From: W11650 sp963545585
GTDB lineage: Bacteria; Bacillota; Clostridia; Lachnospirales; Vallitaleaceae
Assembly (NCBI GenBank): GCA_963545585.1
Contig: CAUUKX010000002.1
Location: 3,629 to 67,628, forward strand
Length of the DNA: 64,000 nucleotides
Direction of reading: 5' to 3'
This document shows positions 51,495 through 61,047 of the stretch, one piece after another. A program made the translations under genes and the position numbers. Numbering within the stretch: position 1 is the first letter of the stretch; each line of letters starts with the position of its first letter. The notes below the pieces were generated by a model. It had not been told where the DNA came from. It saw only the letters and a program-made list of their open reading frames with translations, and made no database searches.

Positions 51495-54400
51495 ATGAAT
51501 CGATTTGTTTCAAAATGGCACTGTCAACCCTTTATCCCCGGTGGCCGAGCAGCCTTAACCGCTCATCGCCGCCGCTCACTGCTTAGCGTATTGCTTGCGC
51601 TGACCCTATTCTTATCGGCCTTTGCCGGCAGCGAAGTGCGGGCAGAAAATAGCGGCGGCGGGAACGGGGATTTGCTGCCGATTAAAAGCAATGGAAAAGC
51701 GGGCTATCTGGACCGAAACGGAAATGTGGTAGTGCCGCTAAAGTATGATGAGACATGGCTTTTTTCCGAAGAAGGCTTGGGGAAAGTTAGATTAAATGGG
51801 AAAGAGGACTATATTGACCAAAACGGTCGGGAAATTACATCATTAAAGTATGATAGAATTTTTTTTGACGAAGGACTGCTGAAGATTGAATTAAATGGGA
51901 AGAAGGGCTATGCCGACAGAAACGGCAGGGAAGTCATACCGCTAAAGTACGATGAGGTGTCTATCGGTTCGAAAAAGGTGCTTGTTAAATTAAATGGGAA
52001 ATGGGGCTTTATCGACAAAAGTAGCCGGGAAATCACACCGCTAAAGTATGATGAGGTAAGATTTTTTTCCGAAGATTTGTCGTTAGTTGGATTAAATGGG
52101 AAATGGGTATATCTCGGCGAAAGTGGACAGGAAATCACATCGCTGTACGATGAAACCAATGGTTTTTTCGAAGGACTGGCACCGGTTAAATTAAATGGAA
52201 AGTGGGGTTATATTGACGAAACAGGCCAGGAAGTCATACAGCTAAAATATGAGGATGCAAAGAGTTTTTCGGAAGGACTGGCATCGGTTAAATTAAATGG
52301 AAAGTGGGGATTTATTGATGAAAATGAACGGGAAATTACACCGCTAAAGTATGATGAAACCAATGTTTTTTGGGGAGGAGGACGGGCACTTGTTAAATTA
52401 AATGGGAAATGGGGTTATATTGACAAAATGGGCCGGGAGGTCATACCGCTAAAGTATGATGCAGCAGATTCTTTTTATGAAGGACTGGCGGCGGTTTGCT
52501 TGAATGGGAATTGGGGTTATATCGACAAAAGTGGTCGAAAAATTACATCATTAAAGTATGATCGTGCATACAGCTACATAGGAGGATATGCGAGAGTTGA
52601 ATTAAATGGGAAGGATGGCATTATCGACGAAAGTGGTCGGGAAATAATCACACCGCTAAAGTATATGATGGTAAATGGTTTTTATGAAGGGCTGGCGCTG
52701 GCTGAATTATTGTGGGTAGGATTAAATGGGGAATATGGCTATAAATATGGCTATATTGATACAAATGCTCGGGAGGTAGTGCCGGTTAGGTATGATGGTT
52801 TAGAAGAACCGAAAAGCTACCCGGAACTGGTGCGGGTTTGGCTCGACGGCAGAAATGGCTATTTCGATAAGAATCTTGGCAGGGTAACGCTTTATCACCC
52901 CAATGACCGAGATTTTTGGGAGAGGCATAACCGCACTTTGCCGGGGGTAACGTATGTTCCTTCAACGCCGGCAGTTCAGCCGCCGGTTGTGGCGTACCGG
53001 ATCAAAGAGGATATCAAGCAAGTAGAAAGCTACTATAACACCGGCAGCTATCAAAAAGCACTGGATGAGCTGAACCGGATTGCCGCCAAAGCCGTGACCG
53101 AAGAAGATAAGCTCTATATCTTGGTGTGGGAGTATGTGCTGAGCTACCGGCTAAGCCGGGCGGCGGAACTGGCAAAATTAGCGGAACTCCTAAAGCAGGC
53201 GGAGCTTGACCGAGTGCAGAATAGTCTCCTAATGGCTCGCTATTATTCGGTGCTGGGCGACCAGGAACGAACGCTGAACCAAATGAGTCAGGCGATGAAG
53301 GATAATCCGGACAATCAACGCTTTTTTGAGCAGGAGCAGGAGTTTCAAAAGCTGAAACAAACCGAAAGCTTTCAGGAGCTGGTTCGACTCAAGGAAAACA
53401 GCATTCCCGATGTGTGGTATTCTTCACTGGATATGGCAGGAACAGTCGGCGATGTGATGCAGGTGGTTCGCGGGAAGTTAGCCGAGCTCAATGACTTTCA
53501 AAGAACCAACAGCCGGGTGCTGGAGCAGCTGACGAAGTGGCTGGAATACGCCCGCAGCCGGTATCTTAACCTGCTCATGGTCTATCAGCTGAATCAAGCT
53601 TCCGGCAAGGTGAGCTTCAAGGCAGATTTTGCCCAAACGCTGAGCCAGCATTACAAGGCCTTTAACCGCAATCTGGCGGAACTTTTGGAGCAATATAAGA
53701 TTGTACTCAATCGTCAGCTGGTCGCCGATACCCAGCTGGAACTGCCCTATGATATGAGCAGCCGGCAGAAGATTGACATTTATCTGAAAAAGGCGGATTT
53801 GGAAGAACTAAAAGACTATGGTTATCTTAGCTTCCGCTATGAAGGTGATGGCATTTCCTTGCCGATTAAGGAATTTTTGGAGATTTGGGGCGATGCGGCT
53901 GAGTGGCGGATTCAGATTATCAGTGGCGAGGGCGAGCTTACGGTGTATTTTTATCGGGATGGAGTCAAGGTTGACCGTCTGGCGATACCGTATTATCTGT
54001 TTATTGCCAAGAAGGGGATTTCCCGTTTTCAGGACAGCGGACAGTATACGATTTATCGGGGGAGCGATAACTTAGGCGGTATTTTCCGCGAAAGCCGCAA
54101 GGGGATAGAGGTTCGGACAGAGCAGACGGGTGAGTTCCGAATTCGGCAGGAGAATGTTAAGTTCAGCGATATCAGTGATATCGGTTATTATTCCCGCTAT
54201 AACATTGAGGCGCTGGCAGTGAAAAATATGATTAAGGGCGTGGGGAACGAGCAGTTTGCACCGGAGCGGTCTATGACCCGAGCCGAGTTTGTGACTTTGC
54301 TGATTCGGGCGATGGCATTGGCGGAAAAAGGCGGCAGCCAGAAGTTTGTGGATGTATCGTCCTCGGATTGGTTTGCACCTTATGTAGCGGCAGCCTCTTC

Positions 54401-54725
54401 GCATCAGCTGGTTAAGGGCAAGACGGCGACCGAGTTTAAACCGCAGGATGCCATTACCCGCAATGAAGCGGTTACGATCTGCGCCCGGGAGATTCGCAAT
54501 AAGATGGGATATCAGATTACTGCGGAGGAAATCAAGGAAGTGATGAAGATTTATACCGACTTTGCGGCAATTCCGGACTGGGCGGCAAAAGAAGTGGCTT
54601 GTGCCTATCATTCGCGGCTGATTGGCCGCAGTGCGGACGGCAAGTTTGGCGGCAGCCGGAATTTGACACGGCAGGAGGGAGCCGATTTGATTGCTGAGCT
54701 GTATCAGCTTTTGATTCGGCAGTAG
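51495..54725 (+). CDS. Giant surface protein: WG repeats, helical region and three SLH domains
   Basis: A 1076-residue exported protein. ATG at 51495 has AAGGAG 8 nt before; a TTG two codons earlier is less likely. A long basic N-terminus precedes the signal peptide (LLSVLLALTLFLSAFAGSEV then RAEN). About 14 WG-type repeats (residues 55-460; core KLNGKWGYIDE-GREVIPLKYD) follow. A TPR-like helical segment (about 510-640) and a coiled region lead to three S-layer homology domains (about 890-1076; FSDISDIGYYS, FVDVSSSDWFAPYVAA, YTDFAAIPDWAAKEVA), which bind cell-wall polymers. Expected on the cell surface. Confidence 0.9.
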   Translation: MNRFVSKWHCQPFIPGGRAALTAHRRRSLLSVLLALTLFLSAFAGSEVRAENSGGGNGDLLPIKSNGKAGYLDRNGNVVVPLKYDETWLFSEEGLGKVRLNGKEDYIDQNGREITSLKYDRIFFDEGLLKIELNGKKGYADRNGREVIPLKYDEVSIGSKKVLVKLNGKWGFIDKSSREITPLKYDEVRFFSEDLSLVGLNGKWVYLGESGQEITSLYDETNGFFEGLAPVKLNGKWGYIDETGQEVIQLKYEDAKSFSEGLASVKLNGKWGFIDENEREITPLKYDETNVFWGGGRALVKLNGKWGYIDKMGREVIPLKYDAADSFYEGLAAVCLNGNWGYIDKSGRKITSLKYDRAYSYIGGYARVELNGKDGIIDESGREIITPLKYMMVNGFYEGLALAELLWVGLNGEYGYKYGYIDTNAREVVPVRYDGLEEPKSYPELVRVWLDGRNGYFDKNLGRVTLYHPNDRDFWERHNRTLPGVTYVPSTPAVQPPVVAYRIKEDIKQVESYYNTGSYQKALDELNRIAAKAVTEEDKLYILVWEYVLSYRLSRAAELAKLAELLKQAELDRVQNSLLMARYYSVLGDQERTLNQMSQAMKDNPDNQRFFEQEQEFQKLKQTESFQELVRLKENSIPDVWYSSLDMAGTVGDVMQVVRGKLAELNDFQRTNSRVLEQLTKWLEYARSRYLNLLMVYQLNQASGKVSFKADFAQTLSQHYKAFNRNLAELLEQYKIVLNRQLVADTQLELPYDMSSRQKIDIYLKKADLEELKDYGYLSFRYEGDGISLPIKEFLEIWGDAAEWRIQIISGEGELTVYFYRDGVKVDRLAIPYYLFIAKKGISRFQDSGQYTIYRGSDNLGGIFRESRKGIEVRTEQTGEFRIRQENVKFSDISDIGYYSRYNIEALAVKNMIKGVGNEQFAPERSMTRAEFVTLLIRAMALAEKGGSQKFVDVSSSDWFAPYVAAASSHQLVKGKTATEFKPQDAITRNEAVTICAREIRNKMGYQITAEEIKEVMKIYTDFAAIPDWAAKEVACAYHSRLIGRSADGKFGGSRNLTRQEGADLIAELYQLLIRQ

Positions 54726-54740
54726 GAGGTATGGCGTGCT

Positions 54741-54828
54741 ACAGCTGGCGCAGCCGGGGATGTTTTTAGAAAGGATATCTACATAGCTACCTGCATAGAA
54801 ATATCACCGGCTGCACCGCTGTTTTTTT
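54741..54828 (+). terminator. Long-stem terminator after the WG/SLH gene
   Basis: ACAGCTGGCGCAGCCGG (54741-54757) pairs with CCGGCTGCACCGCTGT (54808-54821 region), followed by TTTTTTT. The loop is large (about 50 nt). The T-run itself begins a further inverted repeat (TTTTTTCGCTTTAA / TTAAAGCGAGAAAAA, 54822-54887). Confidence 0.7.
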
Positions 54829-54983
54829 CGCTTTAAGGCAGGCTTGGCAAAGGGACTACTTGTCCGGATGGGTTAAAGCGAGAAAAATCAAAGAAAGAGG
54901 AAGCCCCGAAATAGGAAAGGCAAAGAAAGCGAACCCAAGGAACGAAAAAGCAAAAAAAGATAGGTCAAGAAAGAGGAAAAAAG

Positions 54984-56243
54984 ATGCTTTGCGAAAAATG
55001 CGGGAATCAATTAACGAAGGGAATGAAGTTTTGTAATCTTTGCGGGACAGAGATTCATTGGAGTGAACCGAAACCGGAGAATCGCCCGGCGAAAGACCCT
55101 GTATGGATGCCTCAAATTATCACAAACGTACTCTATCGAGAAGAAGATCAAGAGACAGCTGCCGAATCGCCGGAAATGCAAAAAATAATGACCGCCGAAG
55201 CAAATAAAAAAGCTTGGATCCGAACCGGCGCAGCGGCTTTGCTTTGCTTTGCGGCGATGTTTGCAATCGGCTATTTTTTTAAGGGCACACAATTTGACAC
55301 CGAGCAGGTACAGGCTGAACAAATAGCCGGAGAAGCGGAAGCACATAACCAAGTGGCTTATCAGGATTTGCAGCGGGAAGAAGCAGCAGAAAAGAAGCTG
55401 CAAAAGGAGATAGAGCAAAAAAAGCAAGCCGAAGAAGAAAAAAGAAATCCGAAGCTTCCGATAGCGGTAGATAAATTGGAACTTTTTTGGCTGCCCCCGG
55501 AGCTGAAGCAAAAATACGATTGGGTGGGGACTTATGTTTTGGATGATGCGATTTTGGTGGGGGAGAGGATTGATGCTTGGGACGAAGAGTATAGCTCGGC
55601 TGAGGAAGGAAGGAATATTTTAGACTGTCTTTTATTTCCGCCTATGGAACGTTCCGGGGCATATGGAGAAGCTAAGTTTTATAACTTTGGTCTAATCAAT
55701 ATCCGGGGGATAGAAATCTTTCCGCCGATTTATCGGGGAGCAATATATACTTTCCACGGAGCAAGATGGGCGGATAATTATGAACATGGGGATGAGCCGA
55801 ATGATGCGCTTGAGCTGGATGAGCAGAGCGGGCAATATCATTTTCTGGTAAAGGAAGAAAAAGGAGAAAGGTTTACCGATAGACAAGAGGCGATTGACGG
55901 TAATTTAACGGACGAAGAATGGAAAAAACAAATGACCGAGTTGCACCGAGAGTATTTTCCCCAGATTTATCCGGTGCTGGGGCTTTGGTCAGGGTACGGC
56001 GTTGGTATTGCCAGAGTACGGGATACGGTCAGCGAGGGCTTGCTTTTGTTTTCGGATAAACAGGCGGATCATCTCTTTGCCGAAAACGGCGGAAAAATAG
56101 GATTTGTCAATACCGAGGGGCAAGTGGTGATACCGCCGATTTTTGACCGAGCGGAAACATTCCAGAATGGATATGCTTATGTGGAGATGGGTGAAAAAAA
56201 GGGATTTTTAAAAAATCCGCTGCCGATGGAGAAAAGGAGATGA
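54984..56243 (+). CDS. Zinc-ribbon membrane protein with C-terminal WG-like unit
   Basis: The 419 residues begin with a zinc ribbon (Cys3, Cys6, Cys17, Cys20 in MLCEKCGNQLTKGMKFCNLC). A membrane helix (AAALLCFAAMFAIGYFF, about 79-96), a charged coiled coil (about 110-150) and an extracytoplasmic region of unknown fold follow. The end has one or two WG-like repeats (GKIGFVNTEGQVVIPPIFDR then AETFQNGYAYVEMGEKKGF). The layout suggests a cytosolic zinc ribbon and an outside sensor or binding part. AAAGAGGAAAAAAG precedes ATG. It overlaps the next gene by 4 bp. Confidence 0.8.
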   Translation: MLCEKCGNQLTKGMKFCNLCGTEIHWSEPKPENRPAKDPVWMPQIITNVLYREEDQETAAESPEMQKIMTAEANKKAWIRTGAAALLCFAAMFAIGYFFKGTQFDTEQVQAEQIAGEAEAHNQVAYQDLQREEAAEKKLQKEIEQKKQAEEEKRNPKLPIAVDKLELFWLPPELKQKYDWVGTYVLDDAILVGERIDAWDEEYSSAEEGRNILDCLLFPPMERSGAYGEAKFYNFGLINIRGIEIFPPIYRGAIYTFHGARWADNYEHGDEPNDALELDEQSGQYHFLVKEEKGERFTDRQEAIDGNLTDEEWKKQMTELHREYFPQIYPVLGLWSGYGVGIARVRDTVSEGLLLFSDKQADHLFAENGGKIGFVNTEGQVVIPPIFDRAETFQNGYAYVEMGEKKGFLKNPLPMEKRR

Positions 56244-57454
56244 AGCAGGTGAGATTTCAGAAGAAGATAGCGTTCTTTTTGCTGATTTTAGCTGCCGGAC
56301 TGGGCTTTGGAGCGGCGTATTATGCCAGACAGGTTCAGCAGGAGCGGATAGAGAATCAAGAAAAACAAGAATTGCAGAGCCGGCTTCAGCAGGGCTATGA
56401 ACAGGGCAAGAGCTTTTTGCAGAACAAAGAAGGCCGGCTGTCAGCAGAAGAATATGCACTGCTTGGAGCGGCGGCGGTGGCGGAAGAAAATTATGAGCAG
56501 GCACTGCTGTGTTATCAGACAGCTATGCTGCTGTCTAAGGGAAATAACAAAAAATGGGCAAAGGAACTGATGGAGAAGCTGCCGGAAAAAGAGGCGATTA
56601 CGATTGCCTTAGCGAGATGGCTGTGGCAGCAAGCCGAGAGTGAAGTCGCTGCTGAAGCTGTGATTTCGTATTATCGGAGTTTGGGGGCAGAACAGGCAGA
56701 AAAAGAATATTTGCAGACTGTTTTGGCAGGCGGTGAAAATAGTGGCTGGCGGGAACGCTTTGCCGAATTGGAGGAAAAAGAAAGAAAGGCGGAGCAGGCA
56801 AAACGAGAAGAAGAAGAGCGGCTGAGGCAGGAAAAAGAGAAAAAAGAGAAGCTTCGTCAAAAGGAGATAGAACGCTTAAGCCCTCGGGCAGAAAAAGATG
56901 CCAAACTGCACCGCAGCCTGACAGAGCTGTCTGCCAGAGGTTATACAATGACAACCGCATTTAATCAGCATATAACCTTTGATAGCGGAAATACATATCG
57001 AGTGGAGTATCGGATTTACAGCAAAGAAGTGATCGTGCGTTGGGAAGATCAAGATCAAAAACAAAAGAAATGGGCGAACATGAGGCATTATATTGTATTT
57101 TGGGATGAAGACGGCTATCTGACTTCGGTTCATTGTGTGTTTGAGCAGGAAGAGCGACCGGAGTATTATTGGGATAGCGGAGGTAAGTGGATAGTTGGCG
57201 GCAGCATAGAATATTATCCTATGAAGCAAGGTGAGATTGCTATTGACAAGTGGATAGATGTTTGGGTTGACGAAGTAAAGACCTTGAAAGGAACCAAAAC
57301 GGCAGAGGCTTCCTATTGTTTTCTTGTAGAAAACGGTATATATGGAATGGACACAGAAGGAGGGCGTGCACGTAGACTAAAAGCTTACGGAATAGAAGAA
57401 AATGAAGTAAGAGAATACTTTTGGAGTGATGCCATAGAGTGGCCGGCAGACTAA
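56240..57454 (+). CDS. Membrane-anchored helical-repeat protein, unknown function
   Basis: A 404-residue protein translationally coupled to the upstream zinc-ribbon gene (ATGA overlap). One N-terminal membrane helix (IAFFLLILAAGLGFGAAYYA), a TPR-like helical region (LSAEEYALLGAAAVAEENYE then QALLCYQTAM), a highly charged E/K/R coiled coil (about 170-215) and a C-terminal beta-rich domain with aromatic residues. No family recognised. The last ~12 codons overlap a direct DNA duplication with the downstream remnant (57448-57576). Confidence 0.75.
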   Translation: MKQVRFQKKIAFFLLILAAGLGFGAAYYARQVQQERIENQEKQELQSRLQQGYEQGKSFLQNKEGRLSAEEYALLGAAAVAEENYEQALLCYQTAMLLSKGNNKKWAKELMEKLPEKEAITIALARWLWQQAESEVAAEAVISYYRSLGAEQAEKEYLQTVLAGGENSGWRERFAELEEKERKAEQAKREEEERLRQEKEKKEKLRQKEIERLSPRAEKDAKLHRSLTELSARGYTMTTAFNQHITFDSGNTYRVEYRIYSKEVIVRWEDQDQKQKKWANMRHYIVFWDEDGYLTSVHCVFEQEERPEYYWDSGGKWIVGGSIEYYPMKQGEIAIDKWIDVWVDEVKTLKGTKTAEASYCFLVENGIYGMDTEGGRARRLKAYGIEENEVREYFWSDAIEWPAD

Positions 57455-57576
57455 AAGCTTACGGAATAGAAGAAAATATGGTCAGACTCTATGTTTTTTG
57501 TCATGGAAGCTATGGGTATGTGGACATGTACCTTGACATGGGACAGGATGGCTTATCGATAAGGGAAAAGAAATAA
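57448..57576 (+). pseudogene. Duplicated C-terminal remnant of a paralogous gene
   Basis: In a second frame the DNA reads RLKAYGIEENMVRLYVFCHG and continues to SIREKK then TAA. Its first ~30 bp (AGACTAAAAGCTTACGGAAT then AGAAGAAAAT) repeat 57373-57405 within the upstream gene, where the protein reads RRLKAYGIEENEVREY. There is no start codon of its own. This looks like a leftover alternative 3' end produced by duplication or recombination between paralogues. Confidence 0.6.
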
Positions 57577-57597
57577 AGTCAAACAAAGGAGATTTTT

Positions 57598-58185
57598 ATG
57601 TATTGTAAGCAATGCGGAAATGAAATCGGATCGGGACAAAAATTCTGCCCAAAATGCGGCCGGAGGTTGGCAGCCGGCACTGCCCCTTTGGCTTCTTCCG
57701 GTTCGTCTTTTGCAGCTGCCGATTTGGCTTCATCATCGGGATTTCAGCCTTTTTCTTCGGCTGCACCATCGGTCGCCGATTCCGGCAGCCGGATAGGGAG
57801 CTGGAGAAAATGGTTGCCTTGGGGACTGGTGGCGGTACTGGCAGTGGTGCTCATTGTTCTTTTGGGGTCTAAGGGGTTGCCCCAAAGCATGAAGGTTGTT
57901 TCTTTTTCGCCGGTTGGCAGTTGGCAGATAGATGGTGACCGGTGGGATGCTATGGAATTTTGGTTTACCGGGGATGGAAAACTGCGAATTGGAGTAGCCG
58001 GTGTGTGGAAAGACGGCCTGCACTGGGAAAAGGGAGATGGAGATGAGATTTATGTCAGCGGCGAACTGCCGCAGGTCTTAGGCTTGTCCTTTGGCAGCAT
58101 TGGCATGATGATGAATTATGATCAGGCAAACAAGCAATTGATTTGGGAAATCGGTGGGCAGAAAATATACTTAAAACGCAAATAA
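57598..58185 (+). CDS. Zinc-ribbon single-pass membrane protein
   Basis: The 195 residues begin with a zinc ribbon (Cys3, Cys6, Cys17, Cys20 in MYCKQCGNEIGSGQKFCPKC). A Ser/Ala/Phe-rich linker (25-65), a membrane helix (LPWGLVAVLAVVLIVLLGS) and a ~95-residue extracytoplasmic domain follow (FSPVGSWQIDGDRWDAMEFW). The outer domain resembles the small lipocalin-like units that report 'G-W-x-G' scaffolds, but I cannot name it. AAAGGAGAT precedes ATG. Confidence 0.8.
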   Translation: MYCKQCGNEIGSGQKFCPKCGRRLAAGTAPLASSGSSFAAADLASSSGFQPFSSAAPSVADSGSRIGSWRKWLPWGLVAVLAVVLIVLLGSKGLPQSMKVVSFSPVGSWQIDGDRWDAMEFWFTGDGKLRIGVAGVWKDGLHWEKGDGDEIYVSGELPQVLGLSFGSIGMMMNYDQANKQLIWEIGGQKIYLKRK

Positions 58186-58201
58186 AAGAAAGGATAAAAC
58201 A

Positions 58202-58654
58202 ATGGGAATTTTAGATAATTTAGGAGTGGGCAAGAAAAATGTACCTTTAGAACAAGCAAGGCAAAATATGCTGTTAATGGAAAAACAATTTCAAAATTTA
58301 TGCGAAAACTTGGGCGTGCTGGTTTATCAAAAAAGTGAACAAGGCGAAGAAAACACCCCGGCCTATCAGGAGCTGCTGCATAAAATCAAACGAACCAAGG
58401 CCAATCACGAATCTTTTTACGCCAATTGGCTGCAATTACAGGGATTGATGAGATGTGCCAATTGCCATAAGGAAATCCCTTATGGCAGCATATTTTGCGC
58501 TAATTGCGGCAAAAAAGCTGGTGTGAGAGAAGGAGAGGAGAGCAATGCGGGAGCAGCAGCTGCCGTGGCGGAAAAAGAGCATTGCCAAAACTGTGGTGCA
58601 GAGATGGAGACAGATGCAGCGTTTTGCACCTCCTGCGGGGCGAAAAAAGTTTGA
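58202..58654 (+). CDS. Soluble protein with two zinc ribbons
   Basis: A 150-residue protein without a membrane segment. The N-terminal ~78 residues are helical (LLMEKQFQNLCENLGVLVYQ). Two zinc ribbons follow: CANCHKEIPYGSIFCANCG (about 83-101) and CQNCGAEMETDAAFCTSCG (about 129-147). This could bind nucleic acid or partner proteins; no known family. AGAAAGGATAAAAC precedes ATG. It lies between two zinc-ribbon membrane-protein genes. Confidence 0.75.
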   Translation: MGILDNLGVGKKNVPLEQARQNMLLMEKQFQNLCENLGVLVYQKSEQGEENTPAYQELLHKIKRTKANHESFYANWLQLQGLMRCANCHKEIPYGSIFCANCGKKAGVREGEESNAGAAAAVAEKEHCQNCGAEMETDAAFCTSCGAKKV

Positions 58655-58744
58655 TAGTGAAAGAAAAAGAAAAAACAGAAAAAACCAGTTTGACCTTGCA
58701 GAGAGGAGATTTAATATACCATACCGGGATATTATAATAACGAT

Positions 58745-60913
58745 ATGATATGTCAAAAATGTAACATAAGATATGAAAGCGGAAAGTTTTGTAAAAAATG
58801 TGGCAGTGCTTTGAGTGAGGAAGCGGTCTCTGCATTTACAGAAGGCACTTCTGTCAATGTAGTTTCTGCTGAGGATTCTGTGCAAGCTGCTTCTGATAGT
58901 GCAATTCCTGTTGAGGGTTTTGCCCAAGCTGCTTCTGACGGCGCAATTAATGCTGAGGATTCTGCCCAAGCCACTTCTGACAGCGTGATTAATACGGAAG
59001 CTCCTATCAAAGCGACGCTGCTGGCTTCGCCGAGCAGTGTCAAACCGGTTGCGCCGGCGGAAAATCCGGTTTTGCCGCAAGCATCTAAGAAAAAGAAAAA
59101 ATGGGTGCTGCCGGTGGTGATTCTGCTGTTTTTGCTCGTGCTGACGATTGGCGGCAGCCTGTATTATCTGGGGCATAGCCGGTGGGGCGGCGGCAACTAT
59201 ACTTCGGATAAGAAGCCGGATGAAATATCAGCACTATCGCTTTTTGCAGAAGCGGTAGAAGGTGAGGATATCAATTTGAAACTAAAGTATGCAGATTTAA
59301 ACGGCTTTTTAAAGCAGAGGGCAGAAGCAGCAAGGCTATCGCTGGCGGGTATTTTTCAGGTAGATTCGGCCTATTATGACGGTAGTACAAGAAAAGTTGT
59401 TTTAGATATCAGCAGTCCATTGGGAGAAACTTCTTTGCTGATGATGCCGGAGATTAAATCGGTGGGGAAGGTGTGGAGGTTTTCTTTGCAGTCGCCGGCG
59501 TTGGGCGCATGGCAGATTCCATTGCCGTCGGCGCTTCTTGGTCACTTTCCAAAGGAATGGCAGATTGATCTGACACCTGCCTTTTTTGCAGATATTCAGT
59601 CAGTCGAGCTGCAGGCGAATGCGCTGGAGATTAAGGGGAAGATAAAGACCGAAGAGCTGAAGAGCTTTTTTAGCGGTTTGCGGGAAAGTGTTGACCCTTT
59701 TTTGGTGCAGTATCTGACCAAGCAAAAAGAAGTCAAGTTGCCGGGGTATCTGGAGATGTTGGCCTTTGCTGAAAAATCGGAATGGAAAGAGTTGTTAATA
59801 AGTTGGTCAACGGATATTCAGGATGTGCCGAACTGGCTGACACTGCTGCCGGAGAATACGCTGCAAAAATATTTTGAATTTGCTGAATTGCTGATGGGGG
59901 AAGAGGATATTTCGCAGTTAAAGAGCAGGAAAACAAAGATTTTAAAGGAAAAATCGGAGACGCTGGAAGCGTTTAACGAATATAAAGAGCGAACATTAAC
60001 CGCTCAGCTCAAAACCGATGCAGCCATACTGTTTGATCGTCTATACCAATACCATCAGGATCGGGGGGTACCGGCGTATTATTTGGCATCCAAAGGAAAA
60101 CTGTATTCTCAGGTTTTACAGGAATATATCGGGACATACAAGATTAGGCCGGATAGTGATATTCGCTGGGATGCCTATGAACTGTATGCTTATGGTCAGG
60201 AGCCAGTGATTGGAATTAATGTCGGCGAGGAGTTTTGGTATGTGAAAGATAAGGATAAAAATACTTTGCTGAAAAAGCCTAAAGCTGAGTTTTTACAGGG
60301 AATTACATATTCACCGGAGCAGTTAAATGGAGATTTACTGCTGCGGCGGGGAAATGCCGATCGGTCGGCGATTGCCCGGGTGGTATCAACCAGCCTTGAC
60401 ACACAGCAGCGGGAGGATATTTTTATTCAATATTTGGCCAGCGATGGCAACTTTGCGTTCTTGATTGCTTCGCCCGACTATAATAGGCAAAAAGTAGAGC
60501 AATATTTTCTGCAAAGGATAAACGGGCAATGGCAGATAATGCGCAAGTTTTTTGAAACACAGTCCATTCGCACGGAAATGGCGAATGAAATTGCCAGTCA
60601 GAACTTTAATGTCTGCATTTTGCCGCCGTATGAAACCAAGGATTTTCAGCGAAATTATCTAAGCAGCTATGATTTAAGTCACTACGAATGGAACTATTAT
60701 TATGAAACCGGATATGATAAAACGGTGAACTATTATTCTTCGATTGGTAATAATACCTATATCACTTTTGATGCGGACAGCAAGTTTTTATATGTCAATG
60801 ACAATCGGATGTATATTGCCAGAACGGAAAAAGTAGCGGATTATTTTCAGTACTTGATTCCGCATAGTTCCTACAAAAACTATCGTCCCACGTTTTTGTT
60901 TTATCAGGATTAA
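58745..60913 (+). CDS. Large zinc-ribbon membrane protein (TcaA-like layout)
   Basis: The 722 residues start with a zinc ribbon (Cys3, Cys6, Cys16, Cys19 in MICQKCNIRYESGKFCKKCG). An Ala/Ser/Asp-rich stretch made of about four degenerate 14-residue repeats (SVQAASDSAIPVEG, FAQAASDGAINAED, SAQATSDSVINTEA) follows, then a membrane helix (WVLPVVILLFLLVLTIGGSL, about 120-140) and a ~580-residue extracytoplasmic part. This order (zinc ribbon, helix, large outer domain) resembles TcaA/YvbJ-type envelope proteins linked to glycopeptide or stress responses, but I see no decisive motif. No good ribosome site precedes the ATG. Confidence 0.75.
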   Translation: MICQKCNIRYESGKFCKKCGSALSEEAVSAFTEGTSVNVVSAEDSVQAASDSAIPVEGFAQAASDGAINAEDSAQATSDSVINTEAPIKATLLASPSSVKPVAPAENPVLPQASKKKKKWVLPVVILLFLLVLTIGGSLYYLGHSRWGGGNYTSDKKPDEISALSLFAEAVEGEDINLKLKYADLNGFLKQRAEAARLSLAGIFQVDSAYYDGSTRKVVLDISSPLGETSLLMMPEIKSVGKVWRFSLQSPALGAWQIPLPSALLGHFPKEWQIDLTPAFFADIQSVELQANALEIKGKIKTEELKSFFSGLRESVDPFLVQYLTKQKEVKLPGYLEMLAFAEKSEWKELLISWSTDIQDVPNWLTLLPENTLQKYFEFAELLMGEEDISQLKSRKTKILKEKSETLEAFNEYKERTLTAQLKTDAAILFDRLYQYHQDRGVPAYYLASKGKLYSQVLQEYIGTYKIRPDSDIRWDAYELYAYGQEPVIGINVGEEFWYVKDKDKNTLLKKPKAEFLQGITYSPEQLNGDLLLRRGNADRSAIARVVSTSLDTQQREDIFIQYLASDGNFAFLIASPDYNRQKVEQYFLQRINGQWQIMRKFFETQSIRTEMANEIASQNFNVCILPPYETKDFQRNYLSSYDLSHYEWNYYYETGYDKTVNYYSSIGNNTYITFDADSKFLYVNDNRMYIARTEKVADYFQYLIPHSSYKNYRPTFLFYQD

Positions 60914-61047
60914 AAAAGAGAGTTGTTTTGCAGATTATACGGTATCACATAAGGTGGCCAAAACGAGGAAGAAGGGATTGATGAAAAGTCAATCAAGTCG
61001 GATAACTATTAGTACTGTGTCGGAACAAGAAAGGAAAAAAGAAAGTA

